Source: Miltoncostaea sp036826475 (GTDB lineage: Bacteria; Actinomycetota; Thermoleophilia; Miltoncostaeales; Miltoncostaeaceae). Taken from it: DNA of 36,253 nt. Made by a program: the position numbers and the translations under genes. Below the pieces are notes generated by a model that did not search any database, was not told the origin of the DNA, and saw only the letters and a program-made list of their open reading frames with translations. How positions within the stretch are numbered: the stretch's first letter is position 1; each line of letters opens with the position of its first letter. Where the stretch lies: positions 1 to 36,253 of the forward strand of contig DAISWG010000040.1 in NCBI GenBank assembly GCA_036826475.1, written 5' to 3'. Positions 1 to 6,722 of this stretch are shown piece after piece.

Positions 1-6
1 GTCCGG

Positions 7-408
7 ATGGTGCGCCGGCCCCGCGCGGCGCCGGTCACGGCGCGCCGGCCCCCCGCCGGCGCCGAGGGGGCGGCGTCGGTCGCGATCGACCACGCCGACC
101 CCGCCCGGCCCGTCGCGGTGGTGCGGGGCGACATCGACGCCGTCGGAGCCGCCGCGGTGGGCGTGGCCATCCGCCGTGCCTGCCCCGCCGACGTGCACCT
201 GCGGCTCGACCTGTCGGCGGTGGCCTACCTGGACAGCTCGGGCGTGCGGCTGCTGGTGGAGCTCGCGGCGCGCCAGGCCGGCGGCGGCGCCAGCCTCGCG
301 GTGCGGGCGCCCGAGGGCGGCCCGGTCCACCGGGTGCTGGTGCTCACCGGCCTGGAGGACGCGACGGGGCTCTCCATCGAGGAGACCCCCGGCCGAGCCT
401 CAGGCTGA
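7..408 (+). CDS. STAS-domain anti-sigma factor antagonist
   Basis: A protein of about 133 residues with one STAS domain (roughly residues 24-128). The diagnostic loop reads YLDSSGVRLL at residues 75-84, where a serine after the Asp is phosphorylated by a partner kinase in the SpoIIAA/RsbV family. Unphosphorylated, such proteins bind an anti-sigma kinase and release a sigma factor; that role is inferred from the family. The first 23 residues are Arg/Pro/Ala-rich and lie outside the domain. No partner kinase or sigma gene is visible. The reading frame is open to the window edge, so the true start may lie upstream. It converges on the HTH gene ending at 432. Confidence 0.8.
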   Translation: MVRRPRAAPVTARRPPAGAEGAASVAIDHADPARPVAVVRGDIDAVGAAAVGVAIRRACPADVHLRLDLSAVAYLDSSGVRLLVELAARQAGGGASLAVRAPEGGPVHRVLVLTGLEDATGLSIEETPGRASG

Positions 409-431
409 AGTCGAGCGTGAGTCCTGCCGCG

Positions 432-848
432 TCAGCGGTGGGTCTCCAGCCACTGGAGCGCCTGCTCCGCCGCATCGAGCGCGGTGCGCCCGTGGAACGC
501 GTCGCCGAGGGTGGAGCGCCGGCCCGGGGCGACGCGGACCGCCGACCACCCCTCGCCGTCGGCGTCCGGGGCGATCTTGAGCCGGAACCCTGCGGCGCGG
601 AAGCGGTCGCGGATGCCGGCGAGGCGCAGCCCGTCCTCGGAGGGCCCGGCCGCGCTGCCGGCGGCGCTCTCCGCCCAGGCGCGCACGTCGCTCCAGCGCC
701 AGATGGGCGAGCCGTCCAGGTGGCCGAGCGGCTCGGGGAAGCCGGGCGAGGCGACGGCGGCCTCGGTGCGGGCGCGCGTGAGGTGCAGGCGGCGGGCGAT
801 GTGCCCGCGCGTCACGAGGTTCCCGGGTCGTCCCGGCCGGTCGCTCAT
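432..848 (-). CDS. HTH DNA-binding protein with possible HicB-like C-terminus
   Basis: About 138 residues. The N-terminal half (residues 10-65) resembles an AlpA/MerR-type winged helix: TRGHIARRLHLTR, then GFPEPLG, then IWRWSDVRAWAE, the usual pattern for excisionase-like site readers. The C-terminal half contains a Gly/Trp strand (EGWSAVRVAPG) followed by DAFHGRTALDAAEQALQWL, which recalls the partial RNase H fold of HicB antitoxins. That second comparison is weak and made by eye. The start at 848 is chosen over an upstream in-frame start at 887 because GGGAGGG sits just before it. No toxin gene such as hicA is adjacent, so it is more likely a stand-alone regulator. Target unknown. Confidence 0.6.
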   Translation of the reverse strand: MSDRPGRPGNLVTRGHIARRLHLTRARTEAAVASPGFPEPLGHLDGSPIWRWSDVRAWAESAAGSAAGPSEDGLRLAGIRDRFRAAGFRLKIAPDADGEGWSAVRVAPGRRSTLGDAFHGRTALDAAEQALQWLETHR

Positions 849-913
849 GGGCCCTCCCCGGGCGTGGTCGTGGGTCGACCACACCACACCGGGCCGCGTG
901 CGTCGAGCGCTGC

Positions 914-928
914 GGCCGCCGGGCGGCC
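914..928 (-). terminator. Possible hairpin after the CDF operon
   Basis: A near-perfect palindrome (GGCCGCC, one base, GGCGGCC) starts 18 bases beyond the stop of the 65-aa gene. A real hairpin would need to open the centre, leaving about 6 bp. There is no T tract, and GC palindromes are frequent in this genome, so the call is tentative. Confidence 0.25.
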
Positions 929-945
929 CGCACGCGACCGATGCG

Positions 946-1143
946 CTAGGCGGCCTGTCTGCGCCGCTCGCCGTCGATGGCGCGCTCGAAGTAGGCGAGC
1001 ACGTCGGCGGGGACCGGGCCGGAGGGCGGATCGAGGTCCATCTCGGCGAGGCGCCGCGGCGCGTGCGGCCCGTCGGCCGCGAGCGGACGGGCGACCCGCT
1101 GGGTGTCCTCGTCGTTGGGGAGGGTCAGCGCAGTGGTCGTCAT
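946..1143 (-). CDS. Small hypothetical protein following the CDF exporter
   Basis: A 65-residue soluble, charged protein beginning MTTTALTLPNDEDTQRVARP. I recognise no domain. It has no membrane segment, and its second half (PADVLAYFERAIDGERRRQA) looks helical. Its ATG overlaps the TGA of the upstream CDF gene in an ATGA junction, so it is probably translated by re-initiation after the transporter. That coupling and the short length are the main support for it being real; codon use matches its neighbours. A metal-handling accessory role would be pure inference, since it has no His or Cys cluster. Confidence 0.5.
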   Translation of the reverse strand: MTTTALTLPNDEDTQRVARPLAADGPHAPRRLAEMDLDPPSGPVPADVLAYFERAIDGERRRQAA

Positions 1144-2072
1144 GCGCGCTGGTTTCGACGCGCGGCCGCAGGTTCCTCCCCGCCCGCACGGGCGCCCTGG
1201 TCGTGGTCCTCGAGATGGATCAGCACCTCGCTCCCCGGCAGGGTCCGCCGGACCGCCGCCTTGACCCGGCCCGTCAGGACGTGGCCCTCACGGACGGTCG
1301 TCTCGGGGTCGACGACCATGTGCATGTCGATGTGGCGCTTCGTGCCCGACCGGCGCGCCCGCAGCGCGTGGAAGCCGACGCCCTCACGGGCCGCGAAGTC
1401 GTCGAGGGTGGCGGAGATGGCGCGCATCTCGTCGTCGGGCAGGGCCTGGTCGATGAGGATCTGGCCGGCGCGCCAGGCGATGCGGGCCCCGACGACCACG
1501 ACGTAGAGGGAGATCGCGACGCCGACGGCGGCGTCCACGCGCGTCCACCCCGTGGCCCAGACGATGATCAGGCCGGCGGCGGCGCCGGCGGAGGTCCAGA
1601 CGTCGGAGGCGATGTGGGCGGCGTCGGCGGCGATGGCCGGAGAACCGGTGGCCCTCGCCACCCGGCGCAGCCGCGCGGAGACCGCCAGGTTCACGAGGGC
1701 CGACGCCACCATGACGGCGACCGCGACGTCGAGCGACACCAGGCCGGCGGAGCCCGTGACGAGGCGCCGCGTCGCCTCGACGGCCACGGCGCCGCCGGCG
1801 GCGAGCACCAGGAGCCCCTCGACGAGGGCGGCGAGGTTCTCGGAGCGCTCGTGGCCGTAGGGGTGGTCCTCGTCGGCCGGCCGGCTGGCGGCGCGCACAC
1901 CGGCGAACGCGATCCCGCTGGCCACGAGGTCGCCCGCCGAGTTGGCGGCGTCGGAGAGCACGGCCACCGATCCGGTGACGAGCCCCACGACGAGCTTCGC
2001 CACCGCCAGGGTGGCGTTGGAGCCGAGCGAGAGCAGCGCGGCGGCCCGGTTGCGGCGTGCGTCGGCGTCCAC
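1140..2072 (-). CDS. Cation diffusion facilitator (CDF) family metal exporter
   Basis: A 310-residue inner-membrane transporter of the CDF family, which exports divalent metals (Zn, Mn, Fe, Co) by proton antiport. It has the CDF membrane domain with the helix-2 signature SDAANSAGDL near residues 40-49 and the HPYGHERSENL loop near residues 70-80. A later membrane helix carries IAADAAHIASDVWTS, the HxxxD half of the metal site. A cytoplasmic C-terminal domain from about residue 205 has the conserved VHMxVD-like strand HIDMHMVVDPE. The start codon is GTG, 8 bases after a TACCGT box, so the mRNA is probably leaderless. An inverted repeat overlaps the promoter (see 2092-2106). The metal cannot be decided from sequence. 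It is translationally coupled to the 65-aa gene downstream. Confidence 0.88.
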   Translation of the reverse strand: MDADARRNRAAALLSLGSNATLAVAKLVVGLVTGSVAVLSDAANSAGDLVASGIAFAGVRAASRPADEDHPYGHERSENLAALVEGLLVLAAGGAVAVEATRRLVTGSAGLVSLDVAVAVMVASALVNLAVSARLRRVARATGSPAIAADAAHIASDVWTSAGAAAGLIIVWATGWTRVDAAVGVAISLYVVVVGARIAWRAGQILIDQALPDDEMRAISATLDDFAAREGVGFHALRARRSGTKRHIDMHMVVDPETTVREGHVLTGRVKAAVRRTLPGSEVLIHLEDHDQGARAGGEEPAAARRNQRA

Positions 2073-2080
2073 GGCGGGGG

Positions 2081-2111
2081 ACGGTAGTGATTTAGCCTGT
2101 TGCTAAGTCAA
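2081..2111 (-). promoter_or_regulatory. CDF promoter (TTGACT - 19 - TACCGT)
   Basis: On the minus strand a -35 box TTGACT (2111-2106) and a -10 box TACCGT (2086-2081) are separated by 19 bases. The GTG start of the transporter begins 8 bases past the -10 box, so transcription should begin at or next to the start codon. No ribosome binding site fits in that space. Confidence 0.55.
2092..2106. promoter_or_regulatory. Operator-like inverted repeat TTAGC-N5-GCTAA
   Basis: A perfect 5-bp inverted repeat with a 5-base spacer lies between the -35 and -10 boxes of the CDF promoter. It is AT-rich in a genome where such stretches are scarce. It loosely recalls the TTAGG/CCTAA half-sites of DtxR/IdeR-type metal regulators. 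Binding is inference. Confidence 0.4.
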
Positions 2112-2171
2112 GTCGTCGACCGCCGTGTGCCCACCGGGCTAGCCACGGCTAACTCCCGCAGGACGGAGGCC

Positions 2172-2792
2172 GTGACCCCGCTCTTCCGACGCACCCCGGC
2201 CGCCGCCGCCGAGGTGGCGCTCCACGGCCCGTCGCGGGCCGCGGTGTCGCTGCACCCCGCGCCGGGGCGGTGGCCCGCGCACGAGGCCGCCGACCGCCTG
2301 GGGCTCGGCGTGGGCCTGGCGGCGCTGGCCGCCGGGACGAGCCCGGAGGCCCGGTGGCCGGCGTTCCGCGACGCCCTGGCGGCGCTGGCCGGGCGGCTCG
2401 CCGCCGCGCCGCCCGGCCCGCTGCCGGACGATCTGGTCGACCTGCGCCCGCTCGGGGCCCCGGGCGGGCTCACGGTGGTGCCGTGGGAGGGGCCGGGCCG
2501 CGCGCGGGTGGAGGTGCAGCTGCTCGATTCGCTGGGCGGCACGGTGCCGCGCTTCGCCGACCGGCCGGCGGCGAGCGGGCCGTTCGCCGAGGTCGCGTCC
2601 CTCGCGCTGCTGATCGCGCTGTCGGCCGACCGGGAGGAGGACCGCCTGCCGCTCGCCCTGGGCGCCGAGGGCGTGATCGCCTGGTTCCGCGAGTCCGACC
2701 GGCGGGCCGCGCCGCGCAACGCGCTGGCCTTCGCCCTGGCGCACGCCGACGGGCGCCTGCGCCGGGCCGGGCGGCCCGGCCTGCCCGCGTAG
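2172..2792 (+). CDS. Hypothetical protein of about 206 residues
   Basis: A soluble Ala/Leu/Arg-rich protein with no domain I recognise. Visible features are an early stretch TPLFRRTPAAAAEVALHGPS, a central PWEGPGRARVEVQLLDSLGG strand pair, and a helical C-terminus (ALALLIALSADREEDRLPLA and beyond). No signal peptide or membrane helix is seen. The GTG start at 2172 is preferred because AGGA (2160-2163) lies 8 bases before it. In-frame TTG (2100) and GTG (2127) starts exist upstream but would run through the CDF regulatory region. It diverges from the CDF exporter and is followed 61 bases later by mgsA, which has its own promoter. Confidence 0.55.
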   Translation: MTPLFRRTPAAAAEVALHGPSRAAVSLHPAPGRWPAHEAADRLGLGVGLAALAAGTSPEARWPAFRDALAALAGRLAAAPPGPLPDDLVDLRPLGAPGGLTVVPWEGPGRARVEVQLLDSLGGTVPRFADRPAASGPFAEVASLALLIALSADREEDRLPLALGAEGVIAWFRESDRRAAPRNALAFALAHADGRLRRAGRPGLPA

Positions 2793-2841
2793 CGGCGCCC
2801 CGCCGTCGCCCCGTGTTACGGGGCGACGCCCGTGGTCGCGC

Positions 2842-2847
2842 TACCGT
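2842..2847 (+). promoter_or_regulatory. Leaderless-type -10 box of mgsA (TACCGT)
   Basis: TACCGT lies 6 bases before the ATG at 2854, and no Shine-Dalgarno sequence is present. This is the actinobacterial leaderless geometry (TAnnnT plus about 7 bases plus start). Confidence 0.55.
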
Positions 2848-2853
2848 GACCGC

Positions 2854-3297
2854 ATGGAACACCGCAAGCGCATCGCGCTCATCGCGCACGACAACCGCAA
2901 GCTCGACCTCCTCGACTGGGCGAGCTTCAACCGCGGCACCCTCGCGGACCACGAGCTGTTCGGCACCGGCACCACCGGCGGCCTCATCGCGTCGGAGCTG
3001 GACCTCCGGGTGCACCGCTTCCTGAGCGGCCCGATGGGCGGCGACCAGCAGGTGGGCGCCGGGATCGCGGAGGGGCGCCTCGACATCGTCATCTTCTTCT
3101 GGGATCCGCTCGAGCCCCAGCCCCACGACGTGGACGTGAAGGCGCTCCTGCGGATCGCGGTCGTCCACGACGTGCCGATCGCCTGCAACCGCGCCACCGC
3201 CGACTTCATCCTGTCGAGCCCCCTGCTCCGCGACCCCTACCTGCCGATCGCCGGAGTCGGAGCCGCCGCCGCGGGAGGGCGCCCCCCCGCCCCCTGA
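2854..3297 (+). CDS. mgsA: Methylglyoxal synthase
   Basis: A 147-residue cytoplasmic enzyme converting dihydroxyacetone phosphate to methylglyoxal and phosphate, a bypass used when phosphorylated sugars accumulate. The family signature is complete: IALIAHDNRK (residues 7-16), GTGTTGG (38-44), SGPMGGDQQVG (58-68), IFFWDPL (80-86), QPHDVDVKALL (89-99) and CNRATADFI. The expected catalytic Asp (D64, in GGDQQ), D84, His91 and D94 are present. The last 15 or so residues form a Gly/Ala/Pro tail in place of the usual C-terminal helix. ATG at 2854 aligns with the family start. It is a single gene with a leaderless-type promoter, convergent with acs. No glyoxalase gene is visible in the window. Confidence 0.95.
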   Translation: MEHRKRIALIAHDNRKLDLLDWASFNRGTLADHELFGTGTTGGLIASELDLRVHRFLSGPMGGDQQVGAGIAEGRLDIVIFFWDPLEPQPHDVDVKALLRIAVVHDVPIACNRATADFILSSPLLRDPYLPIAGVGAAAAGGRPPAP

Positions 3298-3343
3298 ACA
3301 TCTGCGCCGCGCGAGCGCTCCCCCGCACCACGCCACGTGAGAT

Positions 3344-3411
3344 TCCCGGCGGTCCGATGCGAGCGAAGCGAGCCGGAGGCCCCGCCAACGAGGGCCTCCT
3401 GACCGCCGGGA
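3344..3411. terminator. Nested inverted-repeat structure between mgsA and acs
   Basis: An outer perfect 11-bp inverted repeat (TCCCGGCGGTC at 3344-3354, GACCGCCGGGA at 3401-3411) encloses an inner 8-bp hairpin (GGAGGCCC 3375-3382, GGGCCTCC 3392-3399) and a direct repeat GCGAGC-gaa-GCGAGC. It sits between two convergent stops (3297 and 3479), so a bidirectional terminator is the simplest role, although no T tract follows. A dispersed REP-like element is the alternative. The rest of the 181-bp gap shows nothing else. Confidence 0.55.
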
Positions 3412-3478
3412 TCAGACCGCAACCTGCACGACGGGAACGCCCCCCAGCGCCACGCCGCGCAGCGTGGTGTCGAACCGG

Positions 3479-5446
3479 TCACTCCTTGTCGGCCGCCCGG
3501 GCCGCCTCGGCCTGGTTGGCGATGTCGGCGACGACGTCCTCGTTGGCGAGGGTGGTGACGTCGCCCAGGTGGCGGTTCTCGCTGATGTCGCGCAGCAGGC
3601 GGCGCATGATCTTCCCCGAGCGCGTCTTCGGGAGGTCGTCGGTGAGCACGATCGACTTGGGCCGGGCGATCGCGCCGATCTTGGTCGCCACGTGCTGGCG
3701 CAGCTCCGCGATGAGTGCCTCGTCTCCGGCGATGTGGCCCTTCAGGGTCACGAACGCGGCGATCGCCTGGCCGGTGGTCTCGTCCGTGCGGCCCACCACC
3801 GCGGCCTCGGCCACCTTGGGGTGGTCCACCAACGCCGACTCGATCTCGATGGTCGAGAGCCGGTGGCCCGACACGTTCATCACGTCGTCGATGCGGCCGA
3901 GCAGCCAGTAGTCGCCGTCCTCGTCGCGGCGGCAGCCGTCGCCGGCGAGGTACTTGCCCTCGTATTCGCTCCAGTACGTCGCGACGAACCGGTCGTCGTC
4001 GCCGTAGAGGGTCCGCAGCATCGACGGCCACGGCTCGTCGAGCACCAGGTAGCCGCCGGCGCCGAGCGGGACGCTCTGGCCGTTGGCGTCGACCACGTCG
4101 GCGGTTATGCCGGGCAGCGGCCGCGTCGCCGAGCCCGGCTTCAGCGTCGTCACCCCCGGCAGCGGCGAGATCATGATCGCGCCGGTCTCGGTCTGCCACC
4201 ACGTGTCCACCACCGGGCAGCGGCCGCCGCCGATGTTCTCGCGGTACCAGATCCACGCCTCCGGGTTGATCGGCTCGCCCACCGAGCCGAGCAGGCGCAG
4301 CGACGTCAGGTCGTGCCGCTGCGGATACTCCACGCCCCACTTCATGAACGTGCGGATCGCCGTCGGGGCGCAGTAGAGGATCGAGACCTTGTAGCGGGCG
4401 ATGATCTCCCACCAGCGGTCCTTGTCCGGCGTGCCGGGGGCGCCCTCGTAGAGGACGCTGGTGGCGCCGTTCGCCAGCGGCCCGTACGCGATGTAGCTGT
4501 GTCCCGTGACCCAGCCGACGTCCGCCGCGCACCAGTACACGTCGTCGTCCTTCAGGTCGAACACCCACCTGTGGGTGGCCGCCACGCCGGTCAGGTAGCC
4601 GCCGGTGGTGTGCAGGATGCCCTTCGGCTTCCCGGTCGACCCCGACGTGTAGAGGATGTAGAGCGGGTGCTCGGCATCCACGATCTCCGGCTCCGCCTCG
4701 GTCGCCTGGCGCTCGACGAGCTCGTGGTACCAGACGTCCCGTCCCTCGACCCATCCGATCTCGTTCCCGGTGCGCCGCACCACGACGCAGGTGTGCACGT
4801 CCGGCGCCCCCTCCAGGGCGGCGTCGACGTTGGCCTTCAGCGGCACCAGCTTGCCGCCGCGCCACGCCCCGTCGCCGGTGATCATGGCGGTGACGCCGCA
4901 GTCGAGCACCCGGTCGCGGACCGAGTCGGGGGAGAAGCCGCCGAAGATCACGGTGTGCGGCGCCCCGATGCGGGCGCAGGCGAGCATCGCGACCACGATC
5001 TCGGGGATCATCCCCAGGTAGATCGCGACCCGGTCGCTCTTGCCGACGCCCCGCTCCCGCAGGCCGTTCGTGAGGCGGCAGACCCGTTCGTGCAGGTCGC
5101 GGTAGGTGACCGCCTCCCGCTCGTCCGCCGGCTCGCCCTCCCAGTGGAACGCGACCTGGTCGCCCCTCGCCGCGAGGTGGCGGTCGAGGCACTGCACGCT
5201 CGCGTTGAGGGTGCCGTCGGCGAACCACGTGAAGAACGGCGGGTTGGACCGGTCGACGCCCTGGGTCGGCTCCGACTCCCAGGTGAGCAGCTCCTTGGTC
5301 CGGGCGAGCCAGAAGGCCTCGGGGTCGCCGGCCGCCTGCTCGTAGAGCTCCTGGGTGGCGTTCGCCTGGGCCGCGAACTCCGGGGGCGGCGGGAAGCGCC
5401 GGTCCTCGAGCTCGAGGGACGTGATCGTCGGGCCGTCGCTGCTCAT
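3479..5446 (-). CDS. acsA: Acetyl-coenzyme A synthetase
   Basis: A 655-residue AMP-forming acetate-CoA ligase (usual length about 650). It activates acetate with ATP and CoA to acetyl-CoA in the cytoplasm. Visible motifs are the P-loop YTSGSTGKPKG near residue 265, GWVTGHSYIAYGPLANG, WWQTETGAIMISPLPG, and the C-terminal TRSGKIMRRLLRDI. Lys612 of that motif is the residue that is acetylated to switch the enzyme off in Salmonella Acs (Lys609 there). The start at 5446 gives the usual N-terminus and has GAGGAG about 7 bases upstream. The reading frame extends open for some 300 codons further, but that part is the antisense of the PH-domain gene. It is monocistronic and divergent from 5555. Confidence 0.96.
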   Translation of the reverse strand: MSSDGPTITSLELEDRRFPPPPEFAAQANATQELYEQAAGDPEAFWLARTKELLTWESEPTQGVDRSNPPFFTWFADGTLNASVQCLDRHLAARGDQVAFHWEGEPADEREAVTYRDLHERVCRLTNGLRERGVGKSDRVAIYLGMIPEIVVAMLACARIGAPHTVIFGGFSPDSVRDRVLDCGVTAMITGDGAWRGGKLVPLKANVDAALEGAPDVHTCVVVRRTGNEIGWVEGRDVWYHELVERQATEAEPEIVDAEHPLYILYTSGSTGKPKGILHTTGGYLTGVAATHRWVFDLKDDDVYWCAADVGWVTGHSYIAYGPLANGATSVLYEGAPGTPDKDRWWEIIARYKVSILYCAPTAIRTFMKWGVEYPQRHDLTSLRLLGSVGEPINPEAWIWYRENIGGGRCPVVDTWWQTETGAIMISPLPGVTTLKPGSATRPLPGITADVVDANGQSVPLGAGGYLVLDEPWPSMLRTLYGDDDRFVATYWSEYEGKYLAGDGCRRDEDGDYWLLGRIDDVMNVSGHRLSTIEIESALVDHPKVAEAAVVGRTDETTGQAIAAFVTLKGHIAGDEALIAELRQHVATKIGAIARPKSIVLTDDLPKTRSGKIMRRLLRDISENRHLGDVTTLANEDVVADIANQAEAARAADKE

Positions 5447-5484
5447 CCGTCGCTCCTCATCTCGCCCTGCACCGGGACCACGCG

Positions 5485-5490
5485 ATCGTA
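5485..5490 (-). promoter_or_regulatory. -10 box upstream of acsA (TACGAT)
   Basis: TACGAT on the minus strand lies 38 bases before the ATG at 5446. It predicts a leader of roughly 30 bases that includes the GAGGAG ribosome binding site. No clear -35 box is seen. Confidence 0.45.
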
Positions 5491-5541
5491 CCCCCGCCGC
5501 GTCCCGCGGGGCGATCCGGCGCCGCATCCGAACGTGACGGC

Positions 5542-5547
5542 TAGATT
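5542..5547 (+). promoter_or_regulatory. Leaderless-type -10 box (TAGATT)
   Basis: TAGATT sits 7 bases before the ATG at 5555 with no ribosome binding site between them. It matches the TAnnnT leaderless pattern seen at several other genes in this window. Confidence 0.55.
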
Positions 5548-5554
5548 CCCGGGC

Positions 5555-6058
5555 ATGGAGCTGGTCGAGGGGGAGCACATCCTCTGGCAGGGCCGCCCCT
5601 CGTGGCGCGCCCAGATCTCGTACTTCGTCGTCTGGATCCCGCTCGCGCTGCTGCCGGTGATCATCGCGGGCATCCTGACCGCGAACGACCAGGGCACCGG
5701 CCTGCCCTACTACCAGTGGCTCCTGATCTCGCTGCTGCTGGTGATCGTGGTGGTCGCGTGGGACGCGATCCGGCGGTACTCGACGCTGTACGTGGTCACG
5801 GACCAGCGCCTGCGGGTGCGCCACGGGATCCTGTCCCGCCACGAGCAGACCGCCCGGTTCGAGCGGGTGCAGAACGTGGAGGTCTCGCAGAGCCTGATGG
5901 ACCGCCTCCTGCGGGTGGGGGCCGTTGAGTTCGACACCGCAGGTTCCGATACGGGTGATGCGGGGATCCGCTACTCCGGCATCGCCGACCCCCAGCGGCT
6001 CGTCCACATCGTCGCCCAGCACACCCGTGACGCGACGCCGCACCAGACCGGCCTCTGA
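5555..6058 (+). CDS. Bacterial PH-domain (bPH2/YdbS-like) membrane protein
   Basis: A 167-residue membrane protein. It opens with the family-typical GEHILWQGRPSW (residues 6-17), has two transmembrane helices (about 23-43 and 54-70) and then a bPH2 domain: YVVTDQRLRVRHGILSRHEQTARFERVQNVEVSQSLMDRLLRVGAVEFDTAG and onwards, in consecutive strands. The RLRVRHGILSR and NVEVSQSLMDRLL segments are the clearest family marks. The function of these proteins is poorly defined; membrane-stress or envelope roles have been proposed. ATG 5555 is supported by the -10 box 7 bases upstream. It is divergent from acsA by 108 bp. Confidence 0.82.
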   Translation: MELVEGEHILWQGRPSWRAQISYFVVWIPLALLPVIIAGILTANDQGTGLPYYQWLLISLLLVIVVVAWDAIRRYSTLYVVTDQRLRVRHGILSRHEQTARFERVQNVEVSQSLMDRLLRVGAVEFDTAGSDTGDAGIRYSGIADPQRLVHIVAQHTRDATPHQTGL

Positions 6059-6087
6059 CGGGCCCCCGGCGGCTCCGCCGCGCTGAT

Positions 6088-6127
6088 CCCCCGATCGGGG
6101 GACGTAGGGATCGGCGATTCGCGCCGA
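6088..6127. promoter_or_regulatory. Two adjacent palindromes in the 6059-6186 gap
   Basis: CCCCCGATCGGGGG (6088-6101) is a perfect 14-bp palindrome. It is followed by TCGGCG-N5-CGCCGA (6111-6116 and 6122-6127). GATCCC (6085-6090) also pairs with GGGATC (6107-6112). They lie 30 bases after the PH-domain gene and 60 bases before the next start, so they may be a terminator, an operator, or both. Confidence 0.35.
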
Positions 6128-6186
6128 AGGGTGGGTATCGCCCGCAACGACCCGCAGCCGGGTCGTCCCGCCCCCCAGGAGATCCC

Positions 6187-6525
6187 GTGGCCCCTCTCGT
6201 CGCCCCGCCCGCCCAGCCCGCCCCGACCACCCGCCGCCGCAGCCGCGCCAAGCCGAAGCCGCCGCGCCAGCGCGTCGTGGTCCGCTCCGAGCTGAAGGGC
6301 CTCGGCGGCTTCGTGGTCGAGCTGGCCCTGCTCGACGCAACGGCCGAGCCGCAGGCGAGCGTGGTGGCCTGGGCGAACCGCCTGGCGGCGGAGCTGGACG
6401 TCCCGGGCGTCGGCAACCCCGCCGACTACCGCGAGCTGCTGCACGCGATCGTGAAGGTCGCCCGCCGCGCCGACGCCGACCCGAGCCGTCCGATGGTGGC
6501 GATCCCGCCGGCCCAGGCGGCCTAG
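6187..6525 (+). CDS. Small hypothetical protein with basic N-terminus
   Basis: 112 residues. The first 35 residues are Pro/Arg/Lys-rich (TTRRRSRAKPKPPRQR) and probably disordered or nucleic-acid binding. The remaining 75 residues look folded: ELKGLGGFVVELALLDAT followed by helices ASVVAWANRLAAEL and DYRELLHAIVKVARR. I do not recognise the family. The GTG start has AGGAG at 6176-6180, 6 bases upstream, which is one of the clearer Shine-Dalgarno sites in the window. Its TAG stop shares the palindrome CTAG (6522-6525) with the stop of the convergent 66-aa gene. No functional inference is warranted. Confidence 0.6.
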   Translation: MAPLVAPPAQPAPTTRRRSRAKPKPPRQRVVVRSELKGLGGFVVELALLDATAEPQASVVAWANRLAAELDVPGVGNPADYRELLHAIVKVARRADADPSRPMVAIPPAQAA

Positions 6526-6722
6526 CCCGGCGGCCCGTCCCGCCAGTCGTCGTCGCGCCCGAGGTACTCGGGCGTGGCGATCGCCGCCGTACCGATCGCG
6601 ATGAACGCGATCATCAGCGCGATCCCGATCCCCAGCGCCACCGGGGACTCCACCAGCACGGCGAGCCCGGCGCCGACGACGCCGCAGGCCACCGCGATCA
6701 GCGCGAGCCGGCGCCCCGTCAC
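6522..6722 (-). CDS. Small two-helix membrane protein coupled to cydB
   Basis: 66 residues: a short basic start (VTGRRLAL), two hydrophobic helices (about residues 6-24 and 28-49) and an acidic tail ending GRDDDWRDGPPG. Its GTG overlaps the cydB stop as GTGA, so it is the third gene of the cyd operon and is probably made by re-initiation. Known small bd-oxidase subunits (CydX, about 37 residues, one helix) are shorter, so this is not a clear CydX homologue. An accessory or assembly role for the oxidase is inferred only from position and topology. The stop overlaps the convergent gene's stop. Confidence 0.6.
   Translation of the reverse strand: MTGRRLALIAVACGVVGAGLAVLVESPVALGIGIALMIAFIAIGTAAIATPEYLGRDDDWRDGPPG

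Noticed and set aside
417..2087. Long plus-strand open frame of more than 550 codons
   Set aside because: It is antisense to the HTH, 65-aa and CDF genes, has the low-complexity composition of GC-rich shadow frames and shows no domain.
5447..6340. N-terminal extension of acetyl-CoA synthetase by about 300 residues
   Set aside because: The extra stretch is the antisense of the PH-domain gene; the family start and GAGGAG site are at 5446.
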